Of a DNA stretch of 39,919 bases, positions 24,555-35,200 are shown one piece after another. This DNA is from JBMZCV01 sp049613665 (GTDB taxonomy: Bacteria; Bacteroidota; Bacteroidia; Chitinophagales; UBA2359), in NCBI GenBank assembly GCA_049613665.1, contig JBMZCV010000022.1, positions 1-39,919 of the forward strand, given 5' to 3'. Positions within the stretch are counted from its first letter, which is position 1. Each line of letters begins with the position of its first letter. Both the position numbers and the translations under genes were made by a program. Under the pieces are notes generated by a model that did no database searches, had not been told where the DNA came from, and saw only the letters and a program-made list of their open reading frames with translations.

Positions 24555-26330
24555 ATGCCAAATAATGAAACCAAATTTGAAGTAACTAATTTTATTGTTA
24601 AAGTAGATGGAAAGGAAATACAAGAAACCTACCAAGTGCTTTCGGCTGATGTGCATAAAGCGGTAAATCGCATTGCATCTGCTCGTGTTATTTTGTTAGA
24701 TGGTGATGTTTCTACCGAAGAATTTGAAGCTAGTGACTCTGATACCTTTAAACCTGGTGCAGCTATCACTATTATTACTGGGCATGATAGCGATAGCCGA
24801 CATACTGTTTTTGAAGGCATCGTTATAAAACATAGTGTAAAAATTAGAAGAAGTGGTGTTTTTGTTCTAACAATAGATTGTAAAGACAAAGCTATCAAAG
24901 CAACAAAAGGACGAAAAAATAAGTACTTTTATAAGAAAAAAGATAGCGACATTATTAAAGAAGTATTGCAAGAAACAGGATTAAATGTAAATGTTGAAGC
25001 AACAAATCACAAACATGACGAAATGATACAATACCATTCTAGTAATTGGGATTTTATCAATACTAGAGCAGAACTCAATGGTATGTTGGTGGTGAATGAT
25101 GATGGCAAAATAGATATAAAAGCACCTAAGCTCGAATCTCCTGTTTTTACTGCAAAATTTGGCAAAAATCTACTAGAATTTGAAGGCGAAATTGATGTAC
25201 AAAATCAACTAAAGGGTGCTAAAAGCAAATCATGGAAGTATGCCAATCAAGGTTTAGTAGAAGCAGCTGGTTCTACTAGCTTTTCCAATGCTTTGGGTGG
25301 AAGTGGAAGCGGTGAATGGGCTGACATTTTGGGGCAAGAAGCACAATTTACACACTCAGGTAGGGTTTCGGAACAAGAGCTTAAGGAGTGGGCAAATACA
25401 AAAATGATGCGTAGTGAACTCTCAAAGGTGAGAGGGCGTGCCAAATTTCAAGGTTCAGAAAAAATTAAACCAGGAACAACAGTCAAGTTAGAAGGTGTTG
25501 GCAAAAAGTTTTCTGGTGATGCTTTCGTTTCGGCAGTTTCACATAGTATTGCTGATGGCGAGTGGATGACAGATGTAGAATTTGGCTTATCGCCACAAAC
25601 TTTTACGGAGCGTTTCAATATAGGCGAAAAAGAAGCTGGCGGCTTGTTGCCTCCTATTCAAGGGTTGCAAATCGGCAAAGTGACAAAACTAGAAAATGAC
25701 CCTGATGGCGAAGACCGAGTCTTGATAAGAGTGCCTATTATTGACATGAATGAAGATGGTGTTTGGGCTAGAGTTTCTACCTTAGATGCTGGCAAAGATA
25801 GAGGTTCGTTTTTTCGTCCCGAAATAGATGATGAAGTCATAGTAGGTTTTTTGAATAGCGACCCACGAGATGCTATTATTTTAGGTATGTTGCATAGTAG
25901 TGCCAATGCTGCTCCTTTAAAAGCGGAAGATGTAAATCACGAAAAAGGTTTTTTTACTAGAGATGGTATGCGTGTACTATTTAATGATGAAAAAAAGATT
26001 ATCACTATTGACACACCTGCAAAAAATCAAATCATTATTAGCGAAGAAGACAAAGGCATTACGATTATTGACCAAAATAAAAATAAAATCGTAACAGAGC
26101 CATCAGGTATTACCATTGAAAGCAAAGGCAATATTGACATTAAAGCAAAAGGTGATATTAAAATAGATGCCATGAATATTACAACAAAGGTAAAGATGGC
26201 CGCCAAAGTAGAAGGCGTGAATATCACAGAAAAAGCGACTGCACAATTTAAAGCAGAAGGCAGTGCTAGTGTTAATCTTAGCTCAAACGGAATTACGATG
26301 ATTAAAGGGTCTCTTGTAAAAATTAATTAA
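24555..26330 (+). CDS. VgrG-like spike protein (Afp8-like)
   Basis: A 591-residue central spike. Residues 1-350 form the gp27-like hub (VLSADVHKAVNRIASARVIL, FEGIVIKHSVKI, QYHSSNWDFINTRAELNG). An OB-fold gp5-type domain follows at about 363-455 (LQIGKVTKLENDPDGEDRVL, VWARVSTLDAG, GSFFRPEIDDEVIVGFLNSD). The C-terminal 110 residues are a repetitive Ile/Lys/Ser/Asp beta-helix needle (GITIESKGNIDIKAKGDIKI). No effector domain is fused. It trimerises and carries the PAAR tip encoded next, 33 bp downstream. Confidence 0.95.
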   Translation: MPNNETKFEVTNFIVKVDGKEIQETYQVLSADVHKAVNRIASARVILLDGDVSTEEFEASDSDTFKPGAAITIITGHDSDSRHTVFEGIVIKHSVKIRRSGVFVLTIDCKDKAIKATKGRKNKYFYKKKDSDIIKEVLQETGLNVNVEATNHKHDEMIQYHSSNWDFINTRAELNGMLVVNDDGKIDIKAPKLESPVFTAKFGKNLLEFEGEIDVQNQLKGAKSKSWKYANQGLVEAAGSTSFSNALGGSGSGEWADILGQEAQFTHSGRVSEQELKEWANTKMMRSELSKVRGRAKFQGSEKIKPGTTVKLEGVGKKFSGDAFVSAVSHSIADGEWMTDVEFGLSPQTFTERFNIGEKEAGGLLPPIQGLQIGKVTKLENDPDGEDRVLIRVPIIDMNEDGVWARVSTLDAGKDRGSFFRPEIDDEVIVGFLNSDPRDAIILGMLHSSANAAPLKAEDVNHEKGFFTRDGMRVLFNDEKKIITIDTPAKNQIIISEEDKGITIIDQNKNKIVTEPSGITIESKGNIDIKAKGDIKIDAMNITTKVKMAAKVEGVNITEKATAQFKAEGSASVNLSSNGITMIKGSLVKIN

Positions 26331-26363
26331 GTACTAATTACAACACATAAAAATTAAACCATT

Positions 26364-26663
26364 ATGTCATTTGCAGCTAGAATATTAGATATGCACACTT
26401 GTCCTATGGTAACTCCAGGAACACCGCCTATACCTCATGTTGGCGGCCCTATTTTGCCAGCAGGTTGTCCTACGGTTTTGATTGGCGGAATGCCTGCCGC
26501 CAGAGTAGGCGATATGGCTACTTGCGTTGGCCCGCCTGATTCTATTGTAAAAGGTTCGACTAGCGTGCTAATAGGTGGAATGCCTGCCGCTCGAATGGGC
26601 GATACAACAGCTCATGGTGGAGTTATTGTTGTCGGTTGTCCTACGGTTTTGATTGGCGGTTGA
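26364..26663 (+). CDS. PAAR-domain spike tip protein (Afp10-like)
   Basis: A 99-residue single PAAR domain: MHTCPMVTPGTPPIPHVGGP, PTVLIGGMPAARVGDMATCV, and a near-repeat VLIGGMPAARMGDTTAHGG. The His/Cys set (CP, HVGG, TC, HGG) can bind a metal ion in the needle tip. Length is full for a stand-alone PAAR protein, with no extension for cargo. Two internal nucleotide stretches around CCTACGGTTTTGATTGGCGG are duplicated (26468 and 26639), reflecting the PTVLIGG repeat. Confidence 0.95.
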   Translation: MSFAARILDMHTCPMVTPGTPPIPHVGGPILPAGCPTVLIGGMPAARVGDMATCVGPPDSIVKGSTSVLIGGMPAARMGDTTAHGGVIVVGCPTVLIGG

Positions 26664-26727
26664 TACTAAACCAACCTATTTTTGTCCAAAGACTTACATC
26701 TATCAAATTATAAAATGCTCAAAAAAC

Positions 26728-27150
26728 TTGGAATACAACAATAACAATACTCCGAACTATCAATATAGCTTCATTGGAACAGGTTGGAGTTTTCCACCTG
26801 CTTTTTCGGAAATCAAAGAAGGAGCAGAAATGGTTTCAGGCAAAGAAGATATAGACCAAAGTTTGTATATTTTGCTATCAACATCTAAGGGCGAAAACTT
26901 GCTCAATCCAGATTATGGCTGCAACCTCAAAGATTTAGTGTTTGAATCTTATACTACAACTTTGCAAGCAACGATTAGAAACCTTGTAACACAGTCTATT
27001 TTATTTTTTGAACCTAGAATAACGCTCGAAAAAGTTGTTGTTGCAGAAAATCCTAATGTGCTAGGTCGAATAGATATTTTAGTAGAATATATTATTCCAA
27101 ATATCAATAGTAGAACCAATATGGTGTATCCTTTTTATTTAAAAAGATAA
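26728..27150 (+). CDS. gp25-like baseplate protein (Afp9-like), TTG start
   Basis: About 140 residues. The core FIGTGWSFPPAFSEI, MVSGKEDIDQSLYILLSTSKGE and NPDYGCNLKDLVFE is the gp25/TssE baseplate signature, and the end VEYIIPNINSRTNMVYPFYLKR is typical too. No ATG lies upstream of the conserved FIGTGW in this frame; the only upstream ATG in the right place (26713) is out of frame and stops after nine codons. I use TTG at 26728, which gives the usual length. The longer frame begins with a TTG inside the PAAR gene and is unlikely. A frameshift in this gap is the alternative. Confidence 0.85.
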   Translation: MEYNNNNTPNYQYSFIGTGWSFPPAFSEIKEGAEMVSGKEDIDQSLYILLSTSKGENLLNPDYGCNLKDLVFESYTTTLQATIRNLVTQSILFFEPRITLEKVVVAENPNVLGRIDILVEYIIPNINSRTNMVYPFYLKR

Positions 27151-27156
27151 TTTTTT

Positions 27157-27223
27157 TGCCAAGTGTTGTTTAAGAGGCTGATTCGTTGCTAACGCATTGA
27201 AATTCAAGGTGTTATTTTCAATG
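27157..27223 (+). repeat. Dispersed element copy C with overlapping hairpin
   Basis: TGCCAAGTGTTG at the left, GTTGCTAACGCATTGA at the right. The sequence after it (TTCAAGGTGTTATTTT) is also shared with copy D (RC of 32138-32160), so the element has a third conserved block beyond GCATTGA. The hairpin 27195-27202 / 27216-27223 lies just past the gp25-like gene. Confidence 0.75.
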
Positions 27224-27352
27224 AGATGTCAGCTTATTTTTGTTTAGTAATGGCAAAAAAATAATTTCACGATTTTAGGCAGCGTTTTTTTGATAGACAA
27301 GGCGAAAAATATAGCCATAACTACGGCGAGGCTTTTCGACGAAGTATGTTGT

Positions 27353-27395
27353 CAAAAAAATCTCAAACTCAAATCAGTAAGTTATTTTTTGAACG
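27353..27395 (-). repeat. Second intergenic repeat family, copy 1
   Basis: Read on the minus strand this starts CGTTCAAAAAATAACTTACT and continues through GATTTGAGTTTGAGATTTT; it matches 35778-35818 at all but about six positions. Both copies are in gaps of the eCIS operon. Confidence 0.7.
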
Positions 27396-27465
27396 TTACT
27401 TAGGTATTTAATTAAACAAAATTTGGCATTTTTCAATACTTTTTTCAGAAACCAAACTTGCAAGC

Positions 27466-27480
27466 TAAGTGCCAAGCACT
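27466..27480 (+). repeat. Half copy of the dispersed element at Afp11 5' end
   Basis: TAAGTGCCAAGCACT, the left-end palindrome of the element, 19 bp before the chosen start of the next gene. A GTG inside it (27469) is in frame with that gene and would make the repeat code for its first residues. Confidence 0.75.
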
Positions 27481-27498
27481 CCATTTTTCGAACTAACA

Positions 27499-30400
27499 AT
27501 GATTCAAAACAAACACATATATGATAGAAACAAAGACAAGTCGCTTGCTATAAATAGCCTAAAGCGAGATGGAACGAGTCAGCAACAGCGTTTGTCGATG
27601 TCGTTGTTGCCAAGCTATGCGAAGGTTGATGAGCGAAACATCAAAGATTTTTTAGTATTTTGGTATGAATATGCTCGTTTGCTCAATTATCAAGATATTA
27701 CTGATTTGAGTGGTGCTAATATCAAGGATTGGCAATTTCTTTTCAATGATATAGCACATCTTATCAAAAAAGATGACGATAAAGCTTGGCAAAACTATTG
27801 GCAACGAATCAAAGAACAAGAAAATCAAGCTCCTCATCTTGCTTTAATGATGGCTTTTCTCAAAATATTTAAACATGCTCAAACGCATCTAAATAATTTG
27901 ACGGAGCGACATTTAAATTTCTTTTATAAAAATGTGCTGCATTTTAAAAAGCAAAAAGCCATTCCCAATACTGTTCATGTTATTTTTGAGCTAAACAAAA
28001 ACAAAAATAGCTACAAACTACCCAAAAATACTTATCTGAAAGCAGGAAGACGAAAAGATGCTTCCGAGATTTTGTATGCTACTGATAAAGAATGTATTTT
28101 AAACAAAACACAAATTGCTGACCTAAAAAGCATTTATACTCACCAAAAAGAAGAGCAAATTTATGGTGTATATGCTATTCCTATGCCAAAATCAAAAGAC
28201 GGTTTAGGAGAAAAATTTGATGACGCTGCTATTCCAACATGGCACTTATTTAAACAAGGCTTGAGCGAAAATATTGCAGAAAGCCCTATCATTTTTGATG
28301 CAACAATTGGCTTTGCTATTGCTTCTCCTATCTTATTGTTGAGTGAAGGCAAAAGGCAAATTCGACTAAAAGTTAGCTTAGACTCTGGTGGCAAAACCAT
28401 AGAAAATGAAATAGAACGCAACCGTATTATCGACAAATTGGTTAGACAATTAGTTGGTATCTTGCATGTTTTTGATGTTAATGCTATTAGTGGCAAAACC
28501 ATTCGTGAGTGCATTAAAGAGTTGTCGGAAAAAGAACTGAAACAGCAAAATCCGCTCCCTTTATGGGAAATCTTAGAAGAACAAGCTCCTCAAAATTTGG
28601 TGTATGAATTGTTGGAACGAACCAATACACAAAATGTTAAAGATTTAAAACGAAAAGATAAAAAGGCATTACTAAAACAGTTAGTTGAAATTTTAATTGA
28701 TGAGGCAAATGAAATTTTTGCAACACATTTGCAAAATTTATCGCTCGACAATAGTTTTTTTACTGCTTATCTGACAACAGAATACGAATGGCTGCAAAAA
28801 GAAGTAGCATTTGAGCTATTGCCTAAAGAAAATGCTTTTGTTTTTAAAATCGATTTGCCTATTACTGACGAAGCTATTTCATATTATCAAGAAAGTTTTC
28901 ACAAAAAAAGCATACATACCTCCTCTCCTGTTTTGCAAATTTTATTTGCCAACGAAATACCCCCTGCTTTCTATCAGTTGTTGTATAAATACCCTATGCA
29001 AAGCCTACAAATTGATGTATCGTGTAGCGAATTGAGCAATCTTATTGTGCAAAACGATTTGGGCATCTTAGAAGCTGACCGTCCTTTCGATTTGTTTGGG
29101 CCACAACCTCACAAAGGTTCTGCATTTTATATTGGTCACTCAGAAGCTTTGCATAAGAAAGTACATCACATTGACATAAACTTTGAATGGTATAATTTGC
29201 CAGATAATTTTGACTATCATTATATTGACTATTCTAAAGAAACAAGTCGAAAATTTTCGGTAGATGTGCAGTTTTTATACCGAAAACAATGGGTTCCTAT
29301 ACTCAATCATGCTGAATATCCTGTTAAATATGACCTCTTCAAAAATGAAAATGACGAATATATTGAGCTAAAAGATATTCAAATTTGTTTTAACGAAACA
29401 AATTTGTGTTTACAGGCTCATGAAACAACGGAAGATATAATTTATTTGGATAATAGCACGCAACATGGTTTTTTGAAAATCAGTTTAATAGAACCTAGCG
29501 TAGCTTTCGGACATAAAGAATATCCTCATTTGTATGCTCAAACTTTGAGTCGCAATTTGATTCAAGAAACGTTGATTATTGTCAATGATAATGAAATTGC
29601 TAGAGAGCAAACAAAAGATAAAAAAGGCGAAAAACCAAATAACGTAACAGCTAAAAAAGTTTTTAAGCCAGCCCAATTGCCAAATGAGCCTTATACACCA
29701 GCAATTCACAATTTGCGTTTGAGCTATCAAGCTACCGAAACCATACATTTCAAAACAAAACAAAAACACCAGAATAAAACGGAAGAGTTTTTTCATATTC
29801 ACCCTTTCGGAAACGCACCTATCCAACATCACAACAATACTTTTTTGCTTCCTTCTTACCAAGAAGAAGGCATTTTATATATCGCTTTAGATGAGATTTA
29901 TGCTCCGCAAAGCCTATCTTTGTTTTTTCAAATGGAAGAAGGAAGTGCCGAATCCGTAAATAACAAAAGTAAAGTCAAATGGCATTTTTTGAGCAATAAT
30001 GAATGGATAGCTTTTGAAATAACACAAATTCCATCTGATACTACAAGAGGATTGCAACAATCTGGCATTATTAATTTTCATATTCCAAAGCAAATTAACC
30101 GCAATAATACTATTTTACCAAATACTCATTATTGGTTGCGTTTGAGCGTGTCAAAACACATAAGTGGTATCAATAAGATATTAGACATTCATACTCAGGC
30201 AGTTAGTGCTACTTATGTATTGATGCCCAATGAAAATGTGTTAGATGCACCAAGTTTGTCACCTCGTTCCATTCACGAATTAGCAGATCCAAGAAGTGCA
30301 ATTCGAGACATACATCAGCCATATTATTCTTTCAATGGCAAAAACTATGAGCAAGATAATGATTTTTATGGCCGAGTGAGTGAACATCTAAAACACAAAT

Positions 30401-31074
30401 CTCGCTGCATTACGATATGGGATTATGAACGAGTGGTGTTAAATAAATTTCATACTGTTTATAAGGTTAAATGTTTAAACAATTATCGTATTCTCAATGA
30501 TAACGACGACTGGGAAATAGCTGCAAGTCATGTTACTTTAGTTACTATTCCTAAATTGCCTAAATTACAGTCAATCAATCGCTTACAACCTCGCACATCT
30601 AGCAATACATTGAGCGAAATAAGTGATTATATCAAAAAACATACAACACCATTTTTGCAACTCAAAGTTGTCAATCCAATTTATGAAGAAGTACAAGTAA
30701 AAATTCATGTCGGCTTCGAAAAAACTTATGATGAAGGCTATTATATACATGTTCTAAATGAAGATATTAAACGTTTTTTATCGCCTTGGGCTTACGAACA
30801 TGGGCGTGATATTGTTTTTGGCGGTAGCATTCATAAATCTGCCATCATAAACTTTGTAGAAGAACTAGAATATATTAAATATGTATATCAAATTCAAATC
30901 TTTCAAAATGAAGAACTAATAGAAAGTGCTGAGGCAACTCAGCCTCGTTCTATTTTGGTATCTGCCAACAATCATATTATCAATCCAACTCAACCTGAAA
31001 GCCTAGATACTGAGCTAGAAGGTATCGGTTATATGATTATTGAGGTCAATTTTGAAGTTTTTGAAGAAATTTAA
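27499..31074 (+). CDS. Large baseplate J-like protein (Afp11-like)
   Basis: A 1191-residue baseplate wedge protein. I start at ATG 27499 (MIQNKHIYDRN); the alternative GTG at 27469 lies in a repeat element. Family marks: LPKNTYLKAGRRKDASEILY, the ADRPFDLFGPQPHKGSAFYI region, and the C-terminal IRDIHQPYYSFNGKNYEQDN, FYGRVSEHLKHKSRCITIWD, YERVVLNKF, then the baseplate-J end domain (SPWAYEHGRDIVFGGSIHKS). A helical charged segment at about residues 290-430 looks like an insertion. With Afp12 it forms the ring that triggers contraction. No signal peptide. It ends 83 bp before the fibre-like gene. Confidence 0.92.
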   Translation: MIQNKHIYDRNKDKSLAINSLKRDGTSQQQRLSMSLLPSYAKVDERNIKDFLVFWYEYARLLNYQDITDLSGANIKDWQFLFNDIAHLIKKDDDKAWQNYWQRIKEQENQAPHLALMMAFLKIFKHAQTHLNNLTERHLNFFYKNVLHFKKQKAIPNTVHVIFELNKNKNSYKLPKNTYLKAGRRKDASEILYATDKECILNKTQIADLKSIYTHQKEEQIYGVYAIPMPKSKDGLGEKFDDAAIPTWHLFKQGLSENIAESPIIFDATIGFAIASPILLLSEGKRQIRLKVSLDSGGKTIENEIERNRIIDKLVRQLVGILHVFDVNAISGKTIRECIKELSEKELKQQNPLPLWEILEEQAPQNLVYELLERTNTQNVKDLKRKDKKALLKQLVEILIDEANEIFATHLQNLSLDNSFFTAYLTTEYEWLQKEVAFELLPKENAFVFKIDLPITDEAISYYQESFHKKSIHTSSPVLQILFANEIPPAFYQLLYKYPMQSLQIDVSCSELSNLIVQNDLGILEADRPFDLFGPQPHKGSAFYIGHSEALHKKVHHIDINFEWYNLPDNFDYHYIDYSKETSRKFSVDVQFLYRKQWVPILNHAEYPVKYDLFKNENDEYIELKDIQICFNETNLCLQAHETTEDIIYLDNSTQHGFLKISLIEPSVAFGHKEYPHLYAQTLSRNLIQETLIIVNDNEIAREQTKDKKGEKPNNVTAKKVFKPAQLPNEPYTPAIHNLRLSYQATETIHFKTKQKHQNKTEEFFHIHPFGNAPIQHHNNTFLLPSYQEEGILYIALDEIYAPQSLSLFFQMEEGSAESVNNKSKVKWHFLSNNEWIAFEITQIPSDTTRGLQQSGIINFHIPKQINRNNTILPNTHYWLRLSVSKHISGINKILDIHTQAVSATYVLMPNENVLDAPSLSPRSIHELADPRSAIRDIHQPYYSFNGKNYEQDNDFYGRVSEHLKHKSRCITIWDYERVVLNKFHTVYKVKCLNNYRILNDNDDWEIAASHVTLVTIPKLPKLQSINRLQPRTSSNTLSEISDYIKKHTTPFLQLKVVNPIYEEVQVKIHVGFEKTYDEGYYIHVLNEDIKRFLSPWAYEHGRDIVFGGSIHKSAIINFVEELEYIKYVYQIQIFQNEELIESAEATQPRSILVSANNHIINPTQPESLDTELEGIGYMIIEVNFEVFEEI

Positions 31075-31157
31075 ATGTTTAAAATAGTCCATACCTAAAA
31101 AATTTATCTAAAAAAAATATCTGTTTTCCAATACTTTTTTATTCAAACAATGTTATC

Positions 31158-32003
31158 ATGTCGAACAAAATTAGCAAAAACCAACTCAAATCTTATTTCG
31201 TAACAGGTGCAAAACCAACAGAAAGCAACTTTGCAGAGCTTTTAGACAACTGTTACAATGCTCCTCGTCTCGACTTTGACGAAGATAAACAAGATTTGTC
31301 TATTTATGTCAATGACGAAGCACCTGCCGATACTGTTAATCTCAACAATATTATTCCGCATAAAATTCGCTCATGGGTACATGGCCACAATATTCGCTGG
31401 AATGATAGAGAAGGTATTGTCAAACCCATATATGAGCCTAATGGCATTCGATTTACGGCAGGCATACAACCAACTTCTGTTCGAGAAAACGTGAAAGGAA
31501 AAGGAGTTTTGTTGCAAACAGCTAGTGCAGATGCATGGTTTTATTGTGCTATCCCAACAACACTTATAGGCACAAATTGTCGTTTGAGTAGTTTATATTT
31601 GGATATGAGCATCGAAGACCAAAAATATGATGAATATTTAGCTGGCAGCAAAGACCAAGTATCTATTGAGACTGGCTCGAAAATCAACGTTATAAAAGTT
31701 TATGATGGCCGTCGAAATATTACGATACCTTTTACCGCACCTACTGCTTCTGACCTCGAAAGTATTCATCGCATTCCTTTAGGCAATCCTTTGAGCCAAA
31801 ATTTTGGAACAGCAAAAGCCAAACTACCACTTATCAACAGAGGTTTGAGTATTGCAATAAATATAGGCTATTATTTTAATTTATATTCAAGAATTCACTT
31901 TGACGATAAAGATAGACACAAATTGAGTGCCTTTACTAATAAGTATTTAGTCAATCGTTTCTTTGCTATTGGGTGCGAAATTAGCAATATTTCGCCAAGT
32001 TAA
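31158..32003 (+). CDS. Fibre- or baseplate-attachment-like protein
   Basis: A 281-residue protein. Its N-terminus NQLKSYFVTGAKPTESNFAE followed by LLDN matches a motif (LKxYFxTGxxPTxxxFxxLIDS) that I know from Bacteroidota phage and injection-system fibre or fibre-adaptor proteins. The rest is beta-rich with aromatic residues (RSWVHGHNIRW, DAWFYCAI) and ends in a Ser/Phe-rich region. No known receptor-binding domain. It lies between the Afp11- and Afp12-like genes, so it is likely part of the baseplate rim or fibre base; a short fibre itself is possible. Confidence 0.6.
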   Translation: MSNKISKNQLKSYFVTGAKPTESNFAELLDNCYNAPRLDFDEDKQDLSIYVNDEAPADTVNLNNIIPHKIRSWVHGHNIRWNDREGIVKPIYEPNGIRFTAGIQPTSVRENVKGKGVLLQTASADAWFYCAIPTTLIGTNCRLSSLYLDMSIEDQKYDEYLAGSKDQVSIETGSKINVIKVYDGRRNITIPFTAPTASDLESIHRIPLGNPLSQNFGTAKAKLPLINRGLSIAINIGYYFNLYSRIHFDDKDRHKLSAFTNKYLVNRFFAIGCEISNISPS

Positions 32004-32157
32004 GCATGCTATCATTTTGCGTTTTATTTCTAATATTTTTTGTAACTGTTTAGGTATGAGCTTTTGGATAAAAAATCAAACTTTTTTTTAGACATTCCAT
32101 TTTAAGTAGTCGTTCAGAAGTTTTTGAGCATTTCAGAACAAGATAATACCTTGATTT

Positions 32158-32210
32158 TCAATGCGTTAGCCACTAAACGAATGCTTTATTAAATAGTGCT
32201 TGGCACTTAA
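32158..32210 (-). repeat. Dispersed intergenic element, copy D
   Basis: Minus-strand copy: TCAATGCGTTAGCC at the left and AGTGCTTGGCACTTAA at the right, 53 bp, in the 282-bp gap before the Afp12-like gene. Otherwise the gap (32004-32285) is AT-rich with no gene. Confidence 0.85.
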
Positions 32211-32285
32211 TATTTCTAAAAAACATCTTCAATTTAGCAAGATATTCAAACATATTTCTACGTTTAGTTTCGTAAAAAAAATCAG

Positions 32286-35200
32286 ATGGCCGAACCAATT
32301 ACTATTTCTACGCAAGCACCCAATGTTGCGAGTATGAACTATCAGCAGCTACGGCAAGAAGCCATAGAACATATTCAGCAGTTGGCAGGTAGCGTATGGA
32401 CAGACCACAACACACATGACCCTGGCATTACGATGCTTGAGACTCTGAGTTATGCTATTACAGACTTGGGCTATCGCACCAACTATGCTATTGAAGATAT
32501 TTTGGCAAGCAAACCAGATATTGCTGCACACAATTTTTTCTCACCTGCAAAAATATTGAGCAATCGGCCGCTAACCATCAATGACTATCGCCGCCTTATT
32601 ATCGACACACCTGCCGTGAAAAATGCGTGGCTAAAAACCTTGCAAGACGAAGTAGATTTGTCAGATAAGCCCCAACTTGTTGGTTTATACAATGTCTATT
32701 TGGAACTCGAAAAACACGCCAGATGGGGAGATTTGAATAAACGAACCATTAAAACAAAACTCTACTATGGCAATCCAGAAGAAACGACTGTCATGCAAGA
32801 TGATACACCACGTCTTGATATAGAAATTTCTATTATCGACAATCCGATAAGCTCACCTATTTTCCAAGCCCATGAACCACTAAATAGCCCACAAAAATGG
32901 TCGCAGATAGAGTCTATCGAAAGCATTACTCTATATGATGGCAAGGAAGCAGGCGAAACGAATGGCAAAAAGCTAGTTCGCTATGGAGAATTTCGCTATT
33001 CACACCAAGCCAATTTGATTTTAGAAGTCAAAACAAAAAATCAAGAAGGTATCACAAAACGCAGTTTGCAGATTCGCTTCGACTTGTTGCAAAACAAATA
33101 TTTGAGCAATTTTATCATTCGACGTGATGGTATTGGTCATTTTATTATGTCGGATTCCGAAGAGCAAGGTTATTGGAAAGATAATAAATGGTTTTTCTTT
33201 ATCGACAACGCAGCAGAAGAAACCGAAGACGATACTGCCAAAGATATAGATTTGTTTGACAATAACAACAAAATGTTTATCATTGAGGAAGACACTTATG
33301 AAAATACAATTATAGGTTTCTTAGAAAAGAATTTTATCGATTTTCTCAACTATGAATATTTGCCCAAACAAATACATATTTCGGATATTATCACTAGCGT
33401 TCATCAAAAATTGCATAACAACCGTAACCTTTGCGAAGATTTTAAAGAAATAAGCATTGCCAATATTCAAGAAATAGCTATTAATGCTAAAGTTGATATT
33501 TTTTCGGAAAGCAAACCCGAAAAAATATTGGCAGAAATCATTTTTCAGCTCAATAATTTTCTCTTGCCAAATGTGAAGCGATATACTATTGAAGAACTTT
33601 TAAATCAAAATAAAAGTATTGCCGAAATTTTTGAAGGCCCTTTTTTGCAAAATGGCTTTTTCAATGAACAAGAGCTACTACAAGAAAGTCGAAGTGCGTT
33701 GTATGTTTCAAACATTATCAATGTTATCATGGATAATGAAAGCGTTGTCGCTATCAAAAATCTCTCGTTGTCGCACTATGTAGAAGGACTCATTCAGGCC
33801 AGACAAAACGATAAAGCGGTAAAAGAGCAACTCCAACTCTACCAAAAAGGATTTTATTTGCCTCGTATTAGCTTGCACAAATCAAAGCTTATTTTTCTAA
33901 AAAACAAGACTGAAACCGTATTCAATTTTGATATGGTGGAAAGAGAATTAGAAAAGCTAAAAAATGAACTAAACGTCAGCAACAAAAATTTGCATACTGA
34001 TTTAGCTATTCCGAAAGGCGAAAATTTACAAATTGAAGAATATTTTTCTGTTCAAAACGATTTTTCGCCTATTTATGGTATTGGTCACGAAGGTGTTGGA
34101 GATTTGCCTGTGCAAGCAGGTTACGAAAATAGAATGAAACGGCAAATTCAAGCTAGGCAACTCAAAACATATCTGCTATTTTTTGAACAATTGCTTGCCA
34201 ACTATTTGCAACAACTCGCCAACACTGCTGACTTGTTTAGTATGATTCCGAGTGAAAAACAACAAACTTATTTTTTTGCTGACTTTACAGAACTAGAAAC
34301 CGATGTTATACCCAATTTGGCTAGTCATAAGTTGATAAAAGAAGATGATTTTTTTGCTCCTAAGCTCAAAGATATTGTTGAAAATGAGTCTAATTATTTA
34401 CATAGAAAAAATAAATTTTTAACTCATCTACTCGCTCGTTTTTCCGAAAACTTTGTCGATTATTCTTCTTTGCTATATTCTATTAATCAAGAAAAGTCGC
34501 AAGAAATTGCCGAAGTTATTCATGCTATTGACAAAGAAGATGTTCAAATAGCTTTTAAAAATATTTTTTCGGAAACAGAAACATCGCTAAATAGTGAAAT
34601 TCAGCGACGTACACAAATGGCAATTAAAGATAATATTGCAACTTTGATTTATCCTTATATCAAAAATACATCGCCAAAAGAAAAAGGCATGATTGATTCG
34701 ATAAAGCAAATTTTTAGAGAAGAGGATATTAAAAATATAGCAAAAGCTATTGAGCAAGCTATTAAAGATGGCATTAAAGTTGGTGTTGATGAAGTAGTCG
34801 ATGTATTAGAGAAAAAACTATTATTGCCAAAAGAACGCAATACTGCCCTGCGAAATCATATAAAACAAACCATTAAAGACCTTACAAAAGTAAGTTTTGA
34901 CGAAATTTCGCAAGACTTTATTCATCTCTATGAGCAAAACATCAAAAAAATGGTGGCTTTTGCAACAACTAATCTTATCGACAATTTGTTGAAGCAAAAA
35001 AATATAACACTTGCTAAAACAAGTAAAGGAGAATCTGACTTGATTAATGATACTTTTGATAAAATCTCTAGTACAGTAGAAAAAGTATTGAAAAAAGAGA
35101 TAGAAACAGACATCGAAGCTGCCATTAAAATGGTTGTTTTGAGACAATATAATCAAGCTATTGAACAGGCCAACCGACTAACACAGACTCAATTGATAGA

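Larger units (their letters stand above)
27151..27498. other. 348-bp gap carrying repeats, no gene
   Basis: Between the gp25-like and Afp11-like genes. It contains dispersed-element copy C (27157-27200), an 8-bp hairpin CATTGAAA / TTTCAATG (27195-27223), a repeat shared with the gap at 35778 (27353-27395), and a half-element (27466-27480). Nothing with coding character was found. Confidence 0.7.
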
